Below are positions 5,430 through 12,991 of a stretch of DNA of 17,056 nucleotides, piece by piece (within the stretch, counting starts at the first letter, position 1; each line of letters begins with the position of its first letter). A program made the position numbers and the translations under genes. Below the pieces are notes generated by a model that ran no database searches, was not told where the DNA came from, and worked only from the letters and a program-made list of their open reading frames with translations. The stretch comes from Dehalococcoidia bacterium. Its GTDB lineage: Bacteria; Chloroflexota; Dehalococcoidia; UBA2979. The stretch is taken from positions 1 through 17,056 of the forward strand of contig JASLOV010000219.1 in assembly GCA_030745285.1 (NCBI GenBank), in the 5' to 3' direction.

Positions 5430-6565
5430 GCCTCGCCCTCCTCGGCTCGACCGGGTCGATCGGACGGCAAGCACTCGAAGTGGTCCGGGCGCTCCCGGGC
5501 CGTTTTCGTGTGGTGGGTCTAGCCGCGGGCCGCAACATCGAGCTGCTGCGGGCGCAGATCGAAGAGTTCGGCCCCGATGTGGCCTGGGCGGCGCCCGGTC
5601 TCGAGTCCCAGGTACTGGCCGGCGAACTCGGCAGCGAGCGCTGGCAGCCCATGGACGAGATGGCGGCGCGCCCCGACGTCGATGTGGTGCTCGTCGCGAC
5701 CGTGGGCACGGCCGGGCTCGCGCCCACGCTGACGGCGCTGGAGGCCGGCAAGGCCGTGGCGCTGGCGAACAAAGAGGTGCTGGTCGTCGCCGGGTCCGTC
5801 GTGCGTGCCGCGCTCGATCGTGGCGGCGAACTGCGACCGGTCGACTCCGAACATTCCGCCATCTGGCAGTGCCTCTGGGGTGAGCCGCCCGAGGCCATCG
5901 ACCGGCTCACGCTGACGGCGTCAGGCGGGGCGCTCCGCAACCTCGACATCGAGCAGCTCGATCGCGTCACGCCGGAGGAGGCGCTGCGGCACCCGAACTG
6001 GGAGATGGGACCGAAGGTCACGATCGACAGCGCTACGCTCTTCAACAAGGGGCTGGAAGTGGTCGAGGCGCGCTGGCTCTTCGACATCCCGGTCGACCGC
6101 ATCGACATCGTCCTGCACCGCGAGAGCATCGTGCACTCGCTGGTGACCTTCGTGGACGGCTCGGTGAAGGCGCAGCTCGGCGAGCCGGACATGAAGCTGC
6201 CGATCCAGTGTGCGCTGACCTACCCGGAGCGGGCCTCGCAACGGGCGCTAGCGTCGCTCGACCTCGCCGCCCACGGCTCGCTGAACTTCGGCGAAGTCGA
6301 CGACTCGCGCTTCCCGGCGCTCGGGCTGGCGCTCGAGGCCGCGCGCCGCGAGGGAACGTACGCCGCGGCGCTCTCCGGTGCGGACGACGCGGCGGTAGAG
6401 CACTTCCTTGCGAAGCGCTGCCGCTTCACCGACATCGGCCGGTTGCTCGGGCAGACGCTGGACGCGCACCAGTCGACGGCCGAACCGGGGCTCGACGACC
6501 TCGTGGGGGCGGAGCAGTGGGGGCGTCGCTTCGTCGACGACCTCGTGGCGGCCAGCATGAGATGA
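5411..6565 (+). CDS. dxr: 1-deoxy-D-xylulose 5-phosphate reductoisomerase
   Basis: Dxr performs the first committed step of the MEP isoprenoid pathway, turning DXP into 2-C-methyl-D-erythritol 4-phosphate with NADPH and a divalent metal. ATG at 5411 gives 384 residues, normal for the family. Motifs: nucleotide-binding GSTGSIG (12-18), ALANKE (117-122), metal-binding PVDSEHSA (143-150, Asp145 and Glu147), ASGGALR (170-176, usually ASGGPFR), HPNWEMGPKVTIDSATLFNKGLEVVEA (194-220, with Glu216 and the substrate-covering loop). The frame before 5411 is a shadow of cdsA. It overlaps cdsA by 19 nt and is followed by rseP after 10 nt, and ispG of the same pathway lies two genes on. Confidence 0.97.
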   Translation: MGSDVIGLALLGSTGSIGRQALEVVRALPGRFRVVGLAAGRNIELLRAQIEEFGPDVAWAAPGLESQVLAGELGSERWQPMDEMAARPDVDVVLVATVGTAGLAPTLTALEAGKAVALANKEVLVVAGSVVRAALDRGGELRPVDSEHSAIWQCLWGEPPEAIDRLTLTASGGALRNLDIEQLDRVTPEEALRHPNWEMGPKVTIDSATLFNKGLEVVEARWLFDIPVDRIDIVLHRESIVHSLVTFVDGSVKAQLGEPDMKLPIQCALTYPERASQRALASLDLAAHGSLNFGEVDDSRFPALGLALEAARREGTYAAALSGADDAAVEHFLAKRCRFTDIGRLLGQTLDAHQSTAEPGLDDLVGAEQWGRRFVDDLVAASMR

Positions 6566-6575
6566 GCGGGCGACG

Positions 6576-7727
6576 ATGACGGGCGGCCGCTACGGCAACC
6601 TGATGACGGCGCTGTCCGTCGTGATCGCGCTGGCCGTGGCGTACGTCTTCGCACGCAGCGCGATCGAGTCGGCGCTGATCTTCGGGGTCATGCTGGTCTC
6701 GCTGGTGGTGGCGCACGAGTTTGCGCACTTCGTCACCGCGAAGCTGTTCGGCGTCTACGTCCACGAGTTCGGCATCGGCTTCCCGCCTCGCATCTGGGGC
6801 AAGCGCTTCGGCGACACCGAGTACACGGTGAACTGGTTGCCGGTCGGCGGCTTCGTGCGGCTGATGGGCGAGGAGGACGCCTCCGACCCCCGTTCGCTGG
6901 CCGCCCAGCCGCGCTGGCAGCGGCTGATCATCCTGTCCTCCGGCGGCATCGTGAACCTGATCCTGCCGATCTTCCTCTTCGCCATCGCCTTCACGATCCC
7001 GCACGAGGAAGGGATCGGCCGCGCCATCGTCACGAGTGTGGTCGTGGGCGCGCCGGCCGACCAGGCAGGGCTGCTGCCCGGCGATGTGATCTACGAGATC
7101 GGAGGGCGCGACTCCAGGAACCTGGCCGCGGCCGGGCGGCTCGTGCGTCTCCAGCTCGGCAAGGAGTTCGACATCGTCGTAAAGCGCGGCGACGACTTCC
7201 TGACGCTGCCGGTCTACGCGCGCTGGGCGCCCCCTTCCGGGCAGGGGCCGACCGGCATCTCGATCGGGGCGCAGTACCCCTTCACGGAGACCGTCTCGCA
7301 ACCGCCCTGGGAGTCGATTCCGAACGGGCTGCGCGCGACGCTCGATACGGTCATCCTCGCCCGCAACGAGATCATCAGTCGCTTCAAGGGGGGCAGCAGC
7401 GATAGCGGCCCGGCGCTGCGCGGTCCCGTGGGGCTGGCGCAGGCGACTGGGGAGATCGCCCGGGCCGGTGGCGCGCCGCCGTTGTTCGAGCTGGCCGCGC
7501 TGCTCTCGATCAACCTCGGGGTGCTTAACCTGTTGCCTCTGCCGATGCTCGATGGAGGGCGCATCGCCTTCCTGCTGCTGGAAGTCGTGCGCCGAGGCAA
7601 GCGGGTTGCGCCGGAGCGCGAGGCGCTGGTGCACCTCGTGGGGCTGGTGCTGTTCGTCCTGCTCTTCGTGTTCGTCACCTTCGGCGACATCAGCCGCATC
7701 GCGAGCGGCGAGAGCGCGTTCCGCTAG
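6576..7727 (+). CDS. rseP: Site-2 protease family zinc metalloprotease (RseP-like)
   Basis: This 383-residue membrane protein cuts transmembrane segments of regulatory proteins such as anti-sigma factors. An N-terminal membrane helix is followed by the zinc motif HEFAH (47-51) in the next helix, FGIGFPPRIW (65-74), a single PDZ domain at roughly 148-215 (GAPADQAGLLPGDVIYEIGG), and the third catalytic part NLLPLPMLDGG (318-328), whose Asp is the third zinc ligand. A last hydrophobic helix is at about 351-370. One PDZ domain fits the Gram-positive/Chloroflexota (RasP-like) type rather than the two of E. coli. ATG at 6576 has only a weak G-rich SD. It sits between dxr and ispG, a common order. 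Confidence 0.93.
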   Translation: MTGGRYGNLMTALSVVIALAVAYVFARSAIESALIFGVMLVSLVVAHEFAHFVTAKLFGVYVHEFGIGFPPRIWGKRFGDTEYTVNWLPVGGFVRLMGEEDASDPRSLAAQPRWQRLIILSSGGIVNLILPIFLFAIAFTIPHEEGIGRAIVTSVVVGAPADQAGLLPGDVIYEIGGRDSRNLAAAGRLVRLQLGKEFDIVVKRGDDFLTLPVYARWAPPSGQGPTGISIGAQYPFTETVSQPPWESIPNGLRATLDTVILARNEIISRFKGGSSDSGPALRGPVGLAQATGEIARAGGAPPLFELAALLSINLGVLNLLPLPMLDGGRIAFLLLEVVRRGKRVAPEREALVHLVGLVLFVLLFVFVTFGDISRIASGESAFR

Positions 7728-7761
7728 GGGGCGCTCGCTTCCTCGTGCGGGCCCGGGCAGG

Positions 7762-7784
7762 CACCCTGCGACGGGCTCAGGGTG
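7762..7784. repeat. REP-like hairpin, copy 2
   Basis: CACCCTG (7762-7768) pairs with CAGGGTG (7778-7784). The internal core CGACGGGCTCAG (7769-7780) is identical to that at 316-327, but the outer stem has different bases that still pair. The copy lies in the spacer between rseP and ispG. Confidence 0.5.
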
Positions 7785-7818
7785 AGTGAGGGGCGCTGCT
7801 CCCCAGGAAGCCAGCCGC

Positions 7819-7824
7819 TATGCT
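7819..7824 (+). promoter_or_regulatory. Candidate -10 box for ispG
   Basis: TATGCT at 7819-7824 with following CGATGC resembles the rpsB promoter (TATACT CGACGC). No good -35 is present (CTGCTC at 7796-7801 at best). The start would be near 7831, right at the ispG Shine-Dalgarno AGGGAG (7831-7836). Confidence 0.3.
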
Positions 7825-7841
7825 CGATGCAGGGAGCGGTG

Positions 7842-8987
7842 ATGCCTCAAGACCAGCCCCGCAACCAGACGCGAGCGGTGCCGGTCGGGCCGATCACCAT
7901 CGGTGGCGGCGCGCCGATCGCGGTGCAGTCGATGGCCGCGACGAAGACGCAGGATGTCGATGCCACCGTCGAGCAGGTGCGCCTGATCGAGGCGGCCGGG
8001 GCCGACCTCGTGCGCATCGCCGTTGATTCGAAGCGCGACGTCGATGCGCTGGCCGAGGTGCGGGCGCGCACCGCTGCCACGCTCTCCGTCGACCTGCAGG
8101 AGAACTACCGCCTAGCGTCGCTGGTGGCCCCGCACGTCGACAAGATCCGCTACAACCCGGGGCACCTCTACCACCACGAACGCGAGAAGCCGGTGCAGGA
8201 GAAGGTCGCGTTCATCGCCAAGACGGCCGCCGCGCACGACTGCGCGCTGCGCGTCGGCGTGAACTGCGGCTCCGTCGACCCGGAGGTGACGGCGCGGCAC
8301 CCGGGCGACGACGTCGGCGCGATGGTGGCCAGCGCGCTCGAACATTGCGCGCTGCTCGACGGGCTCGGGTTCGAGCGCTACGTCGTCTCGCTGAAGGACT
8401 CGGACTGGCGAAAGGTCGTGGCCGGCAACCGCCGCTTTGCGGCGGAACGGCCGGACGTGCCGCTGCACCTCGGGGTGACGGAGGCGGGGATGCCGCCGGA
8501 TGGAGTGATCAAGACCCGCGTCGCCTTCGAGCAGTTGATCCCGCAGGGCATCGGCGACACCGTGCGCGTCTCGCTCACGCTGCCCTTCGAGCGCAAGGAC
8601 GACGAGATCGATGCGGCGCGCGAGATCGTCGGCGACATCGAGGCCGGGCGCTTCCGCTCGGTGCCGGAGGGCCTGGACGACGGGCTGAACATCATCTCTT
8701 GCCCCTCCTGCTCGCGTGTCGAGAACGAGGCATTTATCGAGCTGGCGCAGGACGTGAAGGCGATGTCCGCCTATGCCGCGGACTACGACGTCACGATCGC
8801 GATCATGGGTTGCCGCGTGAACGGCCCGGGCGAGACGGACGACGCCGACCTCGGCCTCTGGTGCGGCCCCGCGGCCGTCAACCTCAAGCGCGGCTCGGTG
8901 ACGCTGGGCGCCTACCGTTATGACGAGGTGCTGAATCGCCTGCGCGTGGCGCTGGACGCGGTGATCGCGGAGCAAGCAACGGCGTGA
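7842..8987 (+). CDS. ispG: 4-hydroxy-3-methylbut-2-en-1-yl diphosphate synthase
   Basis: IspG (GcpE) reduces methylerythritol cyclodiphosphate to HMBPP, the next-to-last step of the MEP pathway, using a [4Fe-4S] cluster. ATG at 7842, 5 nt after AGGGAG, gives 381 residues, normal for the two-domain bacterial form; an earlier GTG at 7782 would add an unconserved N-terminus. The TIM-barrel part starts with VPVGPITIGGGAPIAVQSM and contains LVRIAV, NPGH (105-108), NCGSVD and HLGVTEAG (209-216). The cluster domain has SCPSC (286-290; Cys287, Cys290), IMGCRVNGPGE (321-331; Cys324, Glu331). CGRT after the first Cys pair is CSRV here. It works with dxr in the same cluster. Confidence 0.96.
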   Translation: MPQDQPRNQTRAVPVGPITIGGGAPIAVQSMAATKTQDVDATVEQVRLIEAAGADLVRIAVDSKRDVDALAEVRARTAATLSVDLQENYRLASLVAPHVDKIRYNPGHLYHHEREKPVQEKVAFIAKTAAAHDCALRVGVNCGSVDPEVTARHPGDDVGAMVASALEHCALLDGLGFERYVVSLKDSDWRKVVAGNRRFAAERPDVPLHLGVTEAGMPPDGVIKTRVAFEQLIPQGIGDTVRVSLTLPFERKDDEIDAAREIVGDIEAGRFRSVPEGLDDGLNIISCPSCSRVENEAFIELAQDVKAMSAYAADYDVTIAIMGCRVNGPGETDDADLGLWCGPAAVNLKRGSVTLGAYRYDEVLNRLRVALDAVIAEQATA

Positions 8988-8997
8988 CAGCGGCGAC

Positions 8998-9933
8998 GTG
9001 ATCGACGGCCCCTCTAACCTTGCCGCTCTGAGCACGATGTGGGCGATGCAGCCCCGCTTCGAGCGCGACCTGCCCGCCTTCGTCGAACGAGCTGCCGAGC
9101 TGGGCTTCGGGGCGATCGAACTGAACCACTCGATGGACCATCAGCACCTCGACGCCTTTCGCTCGGGCGTCGCGCTGCCTGCGACGTCCGTGCACGCACA
9201 GGCGCCACTGGAACGGCACTCGCGGTGGGGCTGGAATCGCGACCTCAACCTCGCCTCGGTGGACGAGGAGGAGCGCGCGCTGGCGGTGCGGTACGCGCTG
9301 CGCTCGGTCGACCTGGCGTCCGAGGTCGGCGCCGGCGCCGTCGTCGTGCACCTCGGCCAGATCGCGTCCGGTGCGCTGGACGGCGAGCTGAGGCGGCGTG
9401 CGCTGTTCGAGGCGGGTACGACCGGCGGCGACATCTGGGCCCACGCCGGCGCGGAGGCGGCCCAGGTGCGGGCGCAACTCGCACCGCCGTGCCTCGCTCA
9501 GGCCCATCGTTCGCTCGATGATCTGGCGACGGCGGCTCAGGCGGCGGGGGTTGCAATCGGCCTCGAGTGCCGCCAGCACTACCACCAGTTCCCGCTCCCC
9601 GAGGAAGCCGTGATGTTGCTGGCGGACTATCCGCCGGAGGTCGCCGGCTACTGGCACGACAGCGGACACGCCGAGGTGCAGGACCGGCTCGGTTTCGTCG
9701 CCCTCGACGCCTGGTTCGACCTGCTGGGCGACCGCGTCGTCGGCATACACATCACCGACGTGCGCGGCCTGGTTGACCATCGCGCCCCCGGCAACGGCGA
9801 CCTCGACTTCGCCGCGCTCGCCGCCCGCATTCCGCCGTCCGCCGTCCGCACCTTCGAGGTCGACCAGCACGAGCCGGATGAGGACGTGGCGCGCGCGCTG
9901 CGGCTGATGCGCGAGGCCGGGCTGGTGGGGTAG
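8998..9933 (+). CDS. Sugar phosphate isomerase/epimerase-like TIM-barrel protein (AP-endonuclease 2 fold)
   Basis: The 311-residue product has the Xyl_isom/AP-endonuclease-2 layout. Strand 1 is AALSTMWA, with ELGFGAIELNHSM (35-46) as the second. Probable metal ligands are Glu190 in IGLECRQHYH (187-196), Asp221/His224 in GYWHDSGHAEVQD (217-229), His251 in GIHITDVRG (249-257) and Glu287 in RTFEVDQHEP. VVVHLGQIA (115-123) contributes a conserved His. Such proteins isomerise or epimerise sugars or, less often, act as endonucleases; the substrate cannot be read from sequence. The start is uncertain: GTG 8998 has a weak SD but keeps strand 1, while ATG 9036 would remove it. It is 10 nt after ispG and probably co-transcribed. 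Confidence 0.75.
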   Translation: MIDGPSNLAALSTMWAMQPRFERDLPAFVERAAELGFGAIELNHSMDHQHLDAFRSGVALPATSVHAQAPLERHSRWGWNRDLNLASVDEEERALAVRYALRSVDLASEVGAGAVVVHLGQIASGALDGELRRRALFEAGTTGGDIWAHAGAEAAQVRAQLAPPCLAQAHRSLDDLATAAQAAGVAIGLECRQHYHQFPLPEEAVMLLADYPPEVAGYWHDSGHAEVQDRLGFVALDAWFDLLGDRVVGIHITDVRGLVDHRAPGNGDLDFAALAARIPPSAVRTFEVDQHEPDEDVARALRLMREAGLVG

Positions 9934-9944
9934 GGGAGGCGCGC

Positions 9945-10234
9945 ATGATCCTCGAAGCAGTCGTATTGCCCGTCAAGGCAGGCCACGAACCGAGTTCGAG
10001 TCCGCCTTCGCCGAGGCGCAGTCGATCATCGCCTCGATGCCGGGCTACCTCGGGCACGAGCTGCATCGCGACATCGAGACGCCGAACCACTACCTGCTGC
10101 TCGTGCGCTGGGAGGCCCTCGAAGCGCACACCGAGGGCTTCCGCGGCTCGGCGCGCTACCAGCAGTGGTCGGCGCTGCTGCACCACTTCTATGAGTCGGT
10201 GCCGGTCGTGGAGCACTATGAGCAGGTGGGGTAG
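9945..10234 (+). pseudogene. ABM-domain (antibiotic biosynthesis monooxygenase-like) protein, frameshifted
   Basis: ATG at 9945 follows a strong SD (GGGGAGG, 9933-9939). The frame reads MILEAVVLPVKAGHE and then becomes Pro/Ser/Arg-rich and non-protein-like. Shifting by one base at about 9987-9991 gives TEFESAFAEAQSIIASMPGY and then a normal ABM tail with HELHRDIE, YLLLVRWE, HTEGFRGSARYQQW and HHFYES, ending at 10234. Joined, the product is about 97 residues, the usual size for this ferredoxin-like fold of heme-degrading or quinone monooxygenases. One base seems missing in the GAA-ACC context (GAACC). It could be a real inactivating deletion or a sequencing/assembly error. Many small ABM proteins have no proven role. 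Confidence 0.75.
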
Positions 10235-10328
10235 ACGGGCGAACCTCCACGAGTAGCTAGAGCCAGGCGCTTCCGCGTTGCGTCCACCGGAACGGCAGAT
10301 GCAGAATCACCCGGCGAGGAGCGCAATC

Positions 10329-10523
10329 GTGGCTAGCACCTGGACTTTTGTCTCGTACTTGCTTGGTGGCGTGCTTCGCTCAGCAGGGATGCCTCGGAAG
10401 ACTGGAGTGCTCAGGAGGCAAGAGGTCGTTGACGGCGGCGCATTCAATTCGGCACAGGTGCAGGTCGTGATGATCGGTGTCGGGCTGGGGCCGGGTCGCC
10501 CGAGGTCGCGACTCGCCTCCTAA
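10329..10523 (+). pseudogene. Possible 5' part of the unrecognised gene ending at 11011 (frameshifted)
   Basis: GTG at 10329 has a very good SD, GAGGAG at 10316-10321 with 7-nt spacing, and opens a frame reading MASTWTFVSYLLGG and later VVMIGVGLGPG, ending at a stop at 10523. The frame that becomes the downstream 145-residue protein is open from 10433 and reads SPEVATRLLTSGFRYWAVGG from about 10496. If one base is missing near 10491-10497 the two parts join into one protein of about 226 residues. I do not recognise either part. Codons are less GC-biased than in the surrounding genes. Confidence 0.35.
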
Positions 10524-10573
10524 CGTCTGGCTTTCGGTACTGGGCTGTCGGTGGCGCTGCGGGTACCGCGCAG

Positions 10574-11011
10574 ATGCTCGACGGGCTTGACCCGTGGGAG
10601 CGTGTGGAAGCCGGCTCACCAGATCTTCCGTGGAGAACGATTGCAGAGAGCTCATCGAACTGGTCAGACACTCTCGGGGAGGTCCCCTGGGAACTCGCAG
10701 TTGGCGACGCGTCGGTTGGTGTCCTGGCCAGCAACTTCACTGACGGACTGGTCTGGGGTCTGCTCCACCCTCATGAAGCTCTCGCCGCTCTTGAGGCTGA
10801 CCGGATGGACTACGAAAGCAGGGCGCCCGACCGGATAGCGCATGGGCTCGACATCACCCAAGAGTACGAGTGGCCAAGCAACGACGACTTCCTAGAATGG
10901 TGTGGCCATTTTTCCGCAAGCTTTGAGGCGCAATATGAGCCCTTCTCTGAGGCCGCTCCCGAGTTGCTGGCAGAACCGAGGGTGGCGCGCAGGCTCGCAG
11001 GCGGCGTATAG
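10574..11011 (+). CDS. Unrecognised protein (or 3' part of a frameshifted gene)
   Basis: ATG at 10574 starts a 145-residue frame (MLDGLDPWERVEAGSPDLPW...) rich in Trp, Asp and Glu, with no signal peptide, membrane helix or motif I know. No SD precedes this ATG, and the frame remains open and protein-like upstream to about 10496, so the real start is probably further up, at GTG 10329 through a one-base shift. Third codon positions contain many A and T (CTT, GAA, TCA, ATA, TTT), unlike the strongly GC3-biased genes either side, which suggests acquisition from elsewhere. It ends 49 nt before proS. The acidic, soluble character is all that can be said of its nature. Confidence 0.5.
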   Translation: MLDGLDPWERVEAGSPDLPWRTIAESSSNWSDTLGEVPWELAVGDASVGVLASNFTDGLVWGLLHPHEALAALEADRMDYESRAPDRIAHGLDITQEYEWPSNDDFLEWCGHFSASFEAQYEPFSEAAPELLAEPRVARRLAGGV

Positions 11012-11025
11012 AGCCGCTGAGCTGA

Positions 11026-11054
11026 TTGCCCGCCCCTCGCGCCGCCCGTAACCT
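11026..11054 (+). promoter_or_regulatory. Candidate leaderless promoter for proS
   Basis: TTGCCC (11026-11031), exactly 17 nt, then TAACCT (11049-11054). The ATG of proS at 11061 begins 7 nt after the -10 box, so transcription would start at or next to the start codon. No SD precedes this ATG, consistent with a leaderless transcript. Confidence 0.45.
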
Positions 11055-11060
11055 CGCGGC

Positions 11061-12806
11061 ATGCGGATGTCACAGCTGTTCGGGCACACGTTGAGGGAGA
11101 CGCCGGCTGACGCCGAGACCGCCAGCCACTACCTGCTGTTGCGCGCGGGGTTCATCGACCAGCTGATGGCGGGCGTGTACAGCTACATGCCGCTGGGGCA
11201 GCGCACGAAGCATCGCGTCGAGCAGATCGTGCGCGAGGAGATGGACGGCGCCGGGGCGCAGGAGACGCTGCTGCCAGCGATCCAGCCGCGCGAGCTGTGG
11301 GAAGAGACCGGCCGCGATGCGCTGATGAGCGATGTGCTCTTCCCCGTCGTCGACCGCCGCGAACGCATGCTGGTGCTGGGGCCGACGCACGAGGAGGTCG
11401 TGACCTCGCTCTTCCGCGACCATGCGCGCTCGTACCGCGACATGCCGGTGACGCTCTACCAGATTCAGATGAAGTTCCGCGACGAGGCGCGGCCCCGCGC
11501 CGGCCTGCAGCGGCTGCGCGAGTTCACGATGAAGGACGCCTACTCCTTCGACATGGACGAGGAGGGCCTGGACGCCTCGTACGGGGCGATGTTCGAGGCC
11601 TACACGCGCATCTTCGCGCGCTGCGGTGTGCCGATCGTGCCGGTGGAGGCGGACTCCGGCGCAATCGGCGGCAAAGGCTCGCAGGAGTTCGTCTTCCTCA
11701 CCGAGGCGGGCGAGGACCACATCGTGATCTGCGCGCAGTGCAACTACGCCGCGAACACGGAGAAGGCCGAGTTCGTGCGCCCGCCGGCGGAGGGCGAGGA
11801 GGCGCTGGCGGTCGAAGAGATCGAGACGCCCGGCATGACCACGATCGAGGAGCTGGCGGCGTTCCTCGACGTGCCCACCGCGCGCACCGCCAAGGCCGTC
11901 TTCTACACGGCCCGCAATTTCGGGGAGCACAGCGGCGGCGAGCCGGTGTTCGTCGTGATCCGCGGCGACCTGCAGGTGAACGAGGTGAAGGTGGTCAACG
12001 CGCTCGGCGGCGGCGTCGAGCTGGAGCCGATGACCGATGCAGAGGTCGCGGCGGCCGGCATCGTCGCCGGCTACGCCTCGCCGATCGGCGTCGCGGACAA
12101 CGTGCGTGTGATTGCTGACACCTCGGTGGCGCAGTCGCCGAACCTGGTGGCGGGGGCGAACCGCGAGGGCTTCCACCTGCGCAACGTCAACCACGGCCGC
12201 GACTGGGAGGGCGCCGTCTCCGATATCGCGCTCGCGGAGGAGGGTCACGCTTGCGTGCGCTGCGATGGCGGCACGCTGGGCATGGAGCGCGCCATTGAGA
12301 TGGGCCACGTCTTCCGGCTGGGCGTGACCTACTCGGAGCCGCTGAACGCGGTCGTGCTCGACAGCGAGGGCGAGCGGCGGTTCCCGACCATGGGTTGCTA
12401 CGGCCTCGGCGTCGACCGCATCGTCGCCGCCGCGGTGGAGGCGCACCACGACGACGACGGCATCGTCTGGCCGGCGGCGGTCGCGCCGTTCGACGTGCAC
12501 CTCGTCGGCCTCGGGCTGGACCGCGACGAAGCCGTGGCGGCGGAGGCCGTGGCGCTCTACGAGGAGCTGACGGCGACCGGCCTCGACGTGCTCTTCGATG
12601 ACCGCGAGGAGTCGCCCGGGGTGAAGTTCAACGACGCCGACCTGATTGGCGTTCCGCTGCGGGTGACGGTTTCCTCGCGCAACCACAAGGCGGGCGCCGT
12701 CGAGGTGCAGCGCCGCGGCGCCGAGCAGTCGGAGCAGGTCGCTCGTGCCGAAGCCGTCGCGCGGGTGGGGGCACTCCACGAAGCGGCACGGGCCGAAGGG
12801 GCGTGA
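11061..12806 (+). CDS. proS: Prolyl-tRNA synthetase (bacterial type, with editing insertion)
   Basis: ProRS charges tRNA-Pro in the cytoplasm. At 581 residues it is the long bacterial form. Class II motifs: LGPTHEEVVT (106-115), motif 2 FRDEARPRAGLQRLREFTMKDAYSFD (139-164) and motif 3 MGCYGLGVDRI (444-454, where GVSR is more usual). Between motifs 2 and 3, residues of about 225-405 form the INS editing domain that removes Ala-tRNA-Pro; it is framed by two Cys pairs (C224-C227 and C398-C401) that are typical. The anticodon-binding domain follows at about 480-570. MRMSQLFG could start at ATG 11061 or 11067; 11061 matches the leaderless promoter. proS stands between ispG-associated genes and nusA, a common Chloroflexota order. 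Confidence 0.97.
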   Translation: MRMSQLFGHTLRETPADAETASHYLLLRAGFIDQLMAGVYSYMPLGQRTKHRVEQIVREEMDGAGAQETLLPAIQPRELWEETGRDALMSDVLFPVVDRRERMLVLGPTHEEVVTSLFRDHARSYRDMPVTLYQIQMKFRDEARPRAGLQRLREFTMKDAYSFDMDEEGLDASYGAMFEAYTRIFARCGVPIVPVEADSGAIGGKGSQEFVFLTEAGEDHIVICAQCNYAANTEKAEFVRPPAEGEEALAVEEIETPGMTTIEELAAFLDVPTARTAKAVFYTARNFGEHSGGEPVFVVIRGDLQVNEVKVVNALGGGVELEPMTDAEVAAAGIVAGYASPIGVADNVRVIADTSVAQSPNLVAGANREGFHLRNVNHGRDWEGAVSDIALAEEGHACVRCDGGTLGMERAIEMGHVFRLGVTYSEPLNAVVLDSEGERRFPTMGCYGLGVDRIVAAAVEAHHDDDGIVWPAAVAPFDVHLVGLGLDRDEAVAAEAVALYEELTATGLDVLFDDREESPGVKFNDADLIGVPLRVTVSSRNHKAGAVEVQRRGAEQSEQVARAEAVARVGALHEAARAEGA

Positions 12807-12839
12807 GGGGACTCGGGTGCTCGCGGAGCGGCATCGCTG

Positions 12840-12868
12840 TTGAGGGGCGCGGGGGGTCGTGCTAGCAT
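12840..12868 (+). promoter_or_regulatory. nusA operon promoter
   Basis: TTGAGG (12840-12845), a 17-nt spacer and TAGCAT (12863-12868) preceded by TGC, an extended -10. The start site is expected at about 12875. This is among the best promoter matches in the window, and the following terminator hairpin lies only about 22 nt downstream. Confidence 0.6.
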
Positions 12869-12896
12869 CGATCGTGACCATTCGCCTCCACTCGTG

Positions 12897-12923
12897 AGAC
12901 GTGGGCCCGGGCCCACGTCTTTT
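12897..12923 (+). terminator. Intrinsic terminator in the nusA leader (likely attenuator)
   Basis: AGACGTGGGCCC (12897-12908) is followed directly by its exact reverse complement (12909-12920), with a run of four T ending at 12923 and more T at 12925-12926. The hairpin can have a 10-bp GC-rich stem and a CCGG loop. It lies 91 nt after the proS stop and downstream of the nusA promoter, so it can end proS transcripts and also stop nusA transcripts early. Confidence 0.8.
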
Positions 12924-12991
12924 GTTGAGTAGCCCCCTTGAATCAGCCAGACCAGGTGCGCCAGGGGCGCCCGGATCGCAGGACCATTGCC

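Noticed and set aside
7782..7841. GTG start for ispG adding 20 residues
   Set aside because: The extra residues are unconserved and cover a likely -10 box and Shine-Dalgarno; ATG 7842 has AGGGAG 5 nt before it.
11070..12881. Minus-strand frame of 603 codons opposite proS
   Set aside because: Antisense shadow of proS, whose motifs are unambiguous; Arg/His-rich composition is typical of such mirror frames.
12938..12991. TTG start for nusA that would add 18 residues
   Set aside because: No Shine-Dalgarno, an unconserved Arg/Gln-rich N-terminus, and ATG 12992 fits family N-termini.
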